A DNA stretch of 64,000 bases. It comes from Azospirillum melinis. GTDB lineage: Bacteria; Pseudomonadota; Alphaproteobacteria; Azospirillales; Azospirillaceae. A model generated the notes under the pieces. It saw only the letters and a program-made list of their open reading frames with translations. It had not been told where the DNA came from and ran no database searches. A program made the translations under genes and the position numbers. Positions 59,393-64,000 of the stretch are shown piece after piece (position 1 is the stretch's first letter; every line of letters starts with the position of its first letter). The DNA lies in the NCBI RefSeq assembly GCF_013340935.1, contig NZ_WHOS01000006.1, positions 62,001-126,000 on the forward strand. Reading direction: 5' to 3'.

Positions 59393-61176
59393 CAGCGCAG
59401 CCCCGCCTCGTCGAGGATGGCCAGCAGCCTGTCGGCCGAGCGCTCCCAGGTGAAGCGCTCCAGCAGACGGTCACGGGCGGACGGCAGGCAGTCCCCGCCC
59501 CGGATGATGCCCCTCAGGATTGCGGCGGCGGCCTCCTCGTCCGGCACCCACCAGTCCAGCCCATGGAAGGGCGGGTGGAACCCCTCCTGCCCCGGCACGC
59601 GGGCGGGAGCGACGGAGGACGGGATCAGGCGCGCGGTTCCCTCGTCCAGGTAGGCGAGATAGGCGGAGTGGGCGGGCGCGATCAGCCCCAGCCCCATGGC
59701 TCCGGCCGTGGCCATGGGCAGGTCCCAGCCCTCCCCATGCGACAGGCTCCAGTAATGGGTGGCGGCGCGGTGAAGCCCCTTCATCTCCTCGTCGGACAGC
59801 AGCCGGTCGATCAACACCACCGGCGCGGCCTCCGCCAGCCGCCGGCCCACGGCCTGCTCCGCCGCCCGCACCAGCTCACCGAGCTGGGTCCGCAAGCCCG
59901 GACCGAAGCTCCGGCCGAGCTTCAGGATGAGCACGGCCTCGTCGGCGGACGCGGTGGCGCGCAGCCAGACCCGCAGCAGCCCGTCGATGTTCTTGCGCGG
60001 GTTGAAGTCCGAGACGTTGAGGAAGCGGTGCCGGTAGCTCGACACCTGCCGCCCGCCGGAGGCGACCAGGACCGGGATGCTCCCCGGCCCCGCCGGATCG
60101 ACGCCGAGCGGGCAGACGCGCAGGCGGTCCTCGGGGAAGCCCTGCTCCGCCCAGGCCAGGCGCGAGGATTCTGTCGGCACCACGATCAGGTCGCTGCGCT
60201 CGCTCATCCGCCGCCATGCCGGCGGAATGCGCGTCCCCTCGAACATGGAAAAGGTCACGGCCGCACGGCCCGGCACTCGCTCCACCGCCAGCGGAATGAG
60301 GCAGTTCACCATCGCCCGCGCCGGCACGGGCCGGTCGAGCCGGCCTCCCGGCCAGGATTCCTGCCCTTTGATTCCAACCACCTCCAACGGCACCCGCCGC
60401 GCCCACAGCGTCCGGATGAGGCACTGGCAGAAATAGCCGTAACCCGTGGCACTCTCGAAGGGGCCGCGGATTGCCACTCCGCCGGCCTGCGTTCCCGTGG
60501 TGCCGGTCATGATCCGATAGCGCCCGCAACGGGCCAGCCCGTCCGCCGCGTTCGGAGCGGCCGGATCGAGCCTCAGCCCGCGCCGGAAGGCCTCCGCCGC
60601 CGCATCGACCTCTTCCAGCCGCAACAGCATCTCGCCGAGTTGAACATGGGCGAGGGCGCCGGCGGGATCCTCGGCGATGGCGTGGCGAAACCCGGCGATG
60701 GCCTCCTCGAACAGGCCGGCCAGCATCCGCACCGAGGCGAGGTTGAACCACGCCAACCCGGACCGGGGGTCGAGACGGACCGCCCGCGTCAGGGCACGGA
60801 CCGCCCCATCCAGATCGCCGCGTTCCTGCCGCACGGAGCCGAGACGCTCCTGGCCGAGCCGGAAGGCCGGATCCAGCAAGGCGAGCACGTCGAAATGCCT
60901 TTCCGCCGCTGCCCAGTCGCGCCGCTGCTGCCGCAGAAGCGCCAGATTGCATCGGGCGGCAACATGCGCAGGGTTGATCCGCACCGCTTCCTCCAGCGGT
61001 CCCACTGCCGTATCGACGTTGCCGGTCGAGACCAGCGACGCTCCCAGCAGGTTGAGGATGTCGGCGTCGCGCACTCCCGCCTCCAGCAGGGCAAGGCAGG
61101 CCACGGCGGCCTCCACATGGCGGCCTGCCTCATAGAGCGCGACGGCAGACTCAAGATCGGGCACGTCGAACCTCAT
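59392..61176 (-). CDS. TPR protein with GT4-type glycosyltransferase domain
   Basis: A 594-residue protein. About residues 8-215 are TPRs (AVGPLEEAVRINPAHVAARC; AVRALTRAVRLDPRSGLAWF; AEAFRRGLRLDPAAPNAADG). About 230-590 are a GT-B transferase of family 4 type: VVPTESSRLAWAEQGFPEDR, RVCPLGVDPAGPG, the FLNVSDFNPRKNIDGLLRVW block, and HYWSLSHGEGWDLPMATAGA, where the E-x7-type donor motif lies. It shares one base with the next gene (TGATG) and overlaps the previous by 26 bases, so the three are coupled. Confidence 0.88.
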   Translation of the reverse strand: MRFDVPDLESAVALYEAGRHVEAAVACLALLEAGVRDADILNLLGASLVSTGNVDTAVGPLEEAVRINPAHVAARCNLALLRQQRRDWAAAERHFDVLALLDPAFRLGQERLGSVRQERGDLDGAVRALTRAVRLDPRSGLAWFNLASVRMLAGLFEEAIAGFRHAIAEDPAGALAHVQLGEMLLRLEEVDAAAEAFRRGLRLDPAAPNAADGLARCGRYRIMTGTTGTQAGGVAIRGPFESATGYGYFCQCLIRTLWARRVPLEVVGIKGQESWPGGRLDRPVPARAMVNCLIPLAVERVPGRAAVTFSMFEGTRIPPAWRRMSERSDLIVVPTESSRLAWAEQGFPEDRLRVCPLGVDPAGPGSIPVLVASGGRQVSSYRHRFLNVSDFNPRKNIDGLLRVWLRATASADEAVLILKLGRSFGPGLRTQLGELVRAAEQAVGRRLAEAAPVVLIDRLLSDEEMKGLHRAATHYWSLSHGEGWDLPMATAGAMGLGLIAPAHSAYLAYLDEGTARLIPSSVAPARVPGQEGFHPPFHGLDWWVPDEEAAAAILRGIIRGGDCLPSARDRLLERFTWERSADRLLAILDEAGLR

Positions 61177-62626
61177 CCGCCACGGCTTCGGCCACCCGCA
61201 GCATGACCCCGTGCCAGTCGTTGGGGCTCGCCATACGGAACAGCCGGTGCGCCGGATACCAGGGCGTGCAATCGGGATGCTTCATCCAGCGCCAGTTGCC
61301 AAGCCAGGGCAGCGCCAGGAACACCGGCTTGCCCAGCGCCCCGGCGACATGCGCAACCACGGAATCGCAGGCGACCACGAGATCCATGGCTTTCGCGAGC
61401 GCCGCGGTGTCAAGGAACCCCTCCGCCCCGGCCCGCCGGCCCGGCAGGTCGACGATCCCGAACCGCGTGCCCAGCCGCTCCAGCTCGTCCAACCCGACAG
61501 CCTGTTGCAGGCTGAAGAGCCGCACGCCGGGAACACGCGACAGCGCTTCGAAACGGTCCAGCGGGATGGACCGGTCGCCGCCGTCGGCGCGCCACTGGAC
61601 GCCGACCCGGAGCTCGCCCGGCCGTGCGTGCCCGAGCACCCGCTCGCGCCAGAAGGCCGCCTGCTCCGGATCGGTCCGCAGATAGGGAATGTCGCGGGGG
61701 ATAGTGTCCACCACGGTGCGGCAGCGGTGCGGCAGGCTCATCAGGGACAGGTAGCAATCGAAATCCGGCAGCGTCTCTCCCCGCGCCACCAGCACGTCGA
61801 TGCCGGGGGCGGTGGCGAGCAGTTGTTTGAGCGGCGGCTGGCACTCGAACACGGTCCGTGCACCCCTGGCCTTCAGCAGCGGGAAATAGCGGACGAATTG
61901 CACACTGTCGCCCAGCCCCTGTTCGTAATGGACCAGGATGGTCCGGCCGGCCAGCGGACCGCCGTTCCAGACCGGCTTGCCCGGAAAGCTCCGGTTCCAT
62001 TGCCAGACCGCCTGGCCGGTGCGCCATTCATAGTCGCGGAAACCCTCCTCCAGCTCGCCGCGCATGAGCTGGGCAACGCCCAGATTCTTGCGATGCTCGG
62101 GCCAGGACGGATCGATCCTGACGGCGCGCCGGAAATGTCCCAGCGCCGCCCGGGGCCGCCGTTGCGCCATGATCGCCGCGCCGACATTGTTGTTCACCGC
62201 CGCCCCATCGGGTTGCAGCAGCGCAGCCAGCCGGAAGGCGCGCTCCGCCTCCTCAGGGTCGTCGAGCGCCATCAGCGCGCTGCCCAGCGCGAAGGCCGCG
62301 CCCTCGTGGCCTGGCCGCAGCGCGATCAGGCGGCGCAGGGCCGGCAAGGCCCAATCCGGCCGCCGCCGTTCCAAATGAACAGAGGCGAGATGGAAGAGCG
62401 TGTCGTGATGCCCAGGCCGCAGGCGGAACGCCACGTGCAGCGCCGCCGCAGCCTCTTCCGCACGCCCCATCGTCCGCAGGGTCACCCCCAGCAGGAACCA
62501 GACCACCGGATGCTCCGGCCGCAGGGCTGCGGCGGCCCGGAAGCTCGCCGCCGCCTCCGGCAACTCGGATCTCTCTACGCTCAGCAGTCCCCGGTTGAAA
62601 AAAAGAAGAAAACCTTCCTCGCCCAC
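61151..62626 (-). CDS. TPR protein with GT9/heptosyltransferase-like domain (paralogue)
   Basis: A 491-residue protein from a GTG at 62626 with AGAGGGA upstream; an in-frame GTG at 62641 and an ATG at 62707 are alternatives. TPRs cover about residues 10-180 (ALHVAFRLRPGHHDTLFHLA; AERAFRLAALLQPDGAAVNN; ALGHFRRAVRIDPSWPEHRK). The GT-B domain follows, with VHYEQGLGDSVQFVRYFPLL and LVVACDSVVAHVAGALGKPV. Domain order and motifs equal those of the gene at 40230. It is first in the three-gene transferase operon. Confidence 0.86.
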   Translation of the reverse strand: MGEEGFLLFFNRGLLSVERSELPEAAASFRAAAALRPEHPVVWFLLGVTLRTMGRAEEAAAALHVAFRLRPGHHDTLFHLASVHLERRRPDWALPALRRLIALRPGHEGAAFALGSALMALDDPEEAERAFRLAALLQPDGAAVNNNVGAAIMAQRRPRAALGHFRRAVRIDPSWPEHRKNLGVAQLMRGELEEGFRDYEWRTGQAVWQWNRSFPGKPVWNGGPLAGRTILVHYEQGLGDSVQFVRYFPLLKARGARTVFECQPPLKQLLATAPGIDVLVARGETLPDFDCYLSLMSLPHRCRTVVDTIPRDIPYLRTDPEQAAFWRERVLGHARPGELRVGVQWRADGGDRSIPLDRFEALSRVPGVRLFSLQQAVGLDELERLGTRFGIVDLPGRRAGAEGFLDTAALAKAMDLVVACDSVVAHVAGALGKPVFLALPWLGNWRWMKHPDCTPWYPAHRLFRMASPNDWHGVMLRVAEAVADEVRRARS

Positions 62627-62731
62627 GACTGTCCCTCTCACGGACGCCACCAAAAAAGCGCCATCCGGAAAAACCCTGTCGGCGGGCCGGCGGCCAATGC
62701 CAACCATTGTCGGACGGAAGCCGCTCCGCCG

Positions 62732-62947
62732 CAAGGCGCCATCACGCTCGCCCAGGCCCTGGACCGGGCGGTCGCGTTCCATCAGGCCGGCCGCGCCGAG
62801 GAGGCGGCCGATCTCTGCCGCTCGATCCTGCAAGTCCGGCCGGAGCGGGCGGAGCCCCGCTGCCTGCTGGGCACCATCGCATTCGGGCAGAGTGTGACCG
62901 AGACCTCGGACGAACATAAAACCGGGTGCATAAAACCGGTGCCGTGA
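62732..62947 (+). pseudogene. Remnant of a TPR gene 5' end
   Basis: This frame reads ITLAQALDRAVAFHQAGRAE, then EAADLCRSILQVRPERAEPR and CLLGTIAF, which is the usual first repeat of TPR-glycosyltransferase genes. After about 50 residues it loses similarity and stops at 62947. No in-frame start codon lies just upstream. It overlaps the alternative upstream starts of the divergent TPR gene. I read it as a decayed fragment left by rearrangement. Confidence 0.6.
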
Positions 62948-63157
62948 GCCCGGGGAGAAGGGAACATGGGATGGAACGCATCGGCGTGGCAAGCCGCCCG
63001 GAGGATTGCCAAGACCTGGCCGATGATGCAGGGTCGCCCCCGGATCGATGGAAGGAGGGAACGAATGGAACGGACCGCCGGTTCCCGCCTCAGGGATTTC
63101 ACTCCTGTGCCGTGCCTCCCCCGCCTCGGGAGAGGAACGCCGGCCGGGAGCTGACCG

Positions 63158-64000
63158 GTGCATCCCTTCGCGATTGCGACGGCCGGCGATGCCGCCTATT
63201 TCCCGCTGCTCCAGGGGCTCGTCCGCTCGATCCGCGCCTTTCCGCAAGGGGCCGGGGTTCCCATCACCGTCCTCGATCTCGGGCTTGGGGCGGAGGATCG
63301 GCGCTGGCTGACCGGCGAAGGGGCGCGGCTGACAGTCCCCGGTTGGGACCATCCCTTCGACCGGCCGATGCCGGAGTATTTCAAGGCGATGGTGTCGCGC
63401 CCCCATCTCCCGAACCATGTTCCCGACGCCGCCATCATCCTGTGGCTGGACGCCGACTGCTGGGTGCAGGATTGGTCGGCCATCGAACTGCTGCTGGCGG
63501 GCGCGGCGGCGACCGGCTTCGCCATCGTGCCGGAACTCGACCGCGCCTATACGCCCTTCCACGACGGCGCGCCTTACGCCCATCACCTTCATGACTGGTA
63601 CAAGGCCTGCTTCGACGAGGACACGGCCCGCCGGCTCTTCGCCTACCCGCTGCTGAATTCCGGGGTGTTCGCCGCGCGCCGCGACGCGCCGCACTGGGCG
63701 CTCTGGGCGCGCCTGCTGGCGGACTCGCTGCGCCGGACCGTGCTTTTCGTCAGCGAACAGGTCGCGTTGAACCTCGCCCTGCGCACCGGCGGGCTGCCGT
63801 TCAGCCAGTTGCCGGCGCGCTGCAATTGGATCTGTTTCCGCGCCACCCCCTTCGGTTCCGCGGACGGCCGGATGCTGCTGGAGCCGGAACTTCCCCACGC
63901 CCCGCTCGGCATTCTGCATCTGGCCGGCTACCCCCTGCCCCGCAAGCAGGACCCCCACACCCTCTCCACGCCCGAGGGCGGCACGGTCACCCGCCCGCTC
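63158..64000 (+). CDS. Glycosyltransferase with DxD motif (3' end missing)
   Basis: The frame is open from a GTG at 63158 (GGGAG 8 bases upstream) to the window edge, 281 codons. HPFAIATAGDAAYFPLLQGL and VRSIRAFPQGAGVPITVLDL open a GT-A fold. The AAIILWLDADCWVQDWSAIE block near residue 95 carries a D-A-D metal/nucleotide-sugar motif. LNSGVFAARRDAPHWALWAR and FVSEQVALNLALRTGG resemble GT8-like or related hexosyl transferases. It diverges from the TPR-transferase operon. The acceptor is unknown; the island suggests protein or surface glycan. Confidence 0.78.
   Translation, partial: MHPFAIATAGDAAYFPLLQGLVRSIRAFPQGAGVPITVLDLGLGAEDRRWLTGEGARLTVPGWDHPFDRPMPEYFKAMVSRPHLPNHVPDAAIILWLDADCWVQDWSAIELLLAGAAATGFAIVPELDRAYTPFHDGAPYAHHLHDWYKACFDEDTARRLFAYPLLNSGVFAARRDAPHWALWARLLADSLRRTVLFVSEQVALNLALRTGGLPFSQLPARCNWICFRATPFGSADGRMLLEPELPHAPLGILHLAGYPLPRKQDPHTLSTPEGGTVTRPL

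Noticed and set aside
62966-63154. A 62-codon plus-strand frame before the right-edge glycosyltransferase, with AAGGGA before its ATG
   Set aside because: No recognisable features, composition like shadow frames, and it lies in a stretch already holding a gene remnant; not supported without conservation data.

Overview
This window looks like chromosome or megaplasmid DNA of a free-living or plant-associated alphaproteobacterium. GC content is very high, and many tripartite, TRAP and ABC uptake systems sit beside sugar-acid catabolic genes. The best guess is Azospirillum or a close relative in the Rhodospirillales. That is an inference from gene content and style; no rRNA or marker gene is present.

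Region 1 (1-4.3 kb): a multi-PAS signalling protein cut by the left edge, a LysR regulator divergent from an MFS exporter, a GNAT acetyltransferase, and a small membrane protein.

Region 2 (4.4-12.1 kb): a galactonate-type island. An SDR dehydrogenase diverges from iclR-dgoK-dgoA-tctC-tctB-tctA-SMP30 lactonase. An IclR-type palindrome lies between the two arms and a strong terminator ends the long arm.

Region 3 (12.2-19.7 kb): an IclR regulator diverges from a five-gene operon. It encodes an enoyl-CoA hydratase, a spermidine/putrescine-type ABC transporter whose two permeases are fused, and an acyl-CoA ligase. Together these suggest uptake and CoA activation of an unknown acid.

Region 4 (19.8-27.1 kb): a LysR regulator followed by a TRAP operon with a D-2-hydroxyacid dehydrogenase, a galactonate-dehydratase-like enolase, an iron alcohol dehydrogenase, DctP and a fused DctQM. 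With region 2 it completes a DeLey-Doudoroff-like route from a sugar to pyruvate and glyceraldehyde-3-phosphate.

Region 5 (27.3-33.0 kb): an iron-uptake cluster. A TonB-dependent receptor with an STN domain is followed by DUF4198, DUF3649, PepSY and DUF3325 proteins, behind two Fur-like palindromes.

Region 6 (32.9-39.9 kb): a GntR-controlled island with a cytosine-deaminase-like amidohydrolase, an NTF2-like protein, an NMT1/SsuABC-type ABC transporter and a gamma-glutamyltransferase-like enzyme. Near-identical palindromes stand in both divergent promoter regions.

Region 7 (40.2-64.0 kb): a surface-protein and glycosyltransferase island. Its centre is a single ~14.8 kb gene for a ~4,930-residue repeat protein: a 14-fold N-terminal solenoid-like repeat, about 39 Ig-like repeats, a SwmB-like domain, RTX repeats and four C-terminal NPDV-like repeats. 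It is flanked by a TPR-GT9-like gene on one side. On the other side is an overlapping operon of three TPR-glycosyltransferases, one being an O-GlcNAc-transferase (GT41/SPINDLY) type, plus a TPR gene remnant and a further glycosyltransferase cut by the right edge. The layout suggests a giant type-I-secreted, possibly O-glycosylated adhesin with dedicated transferases. This is the most interesting system here.
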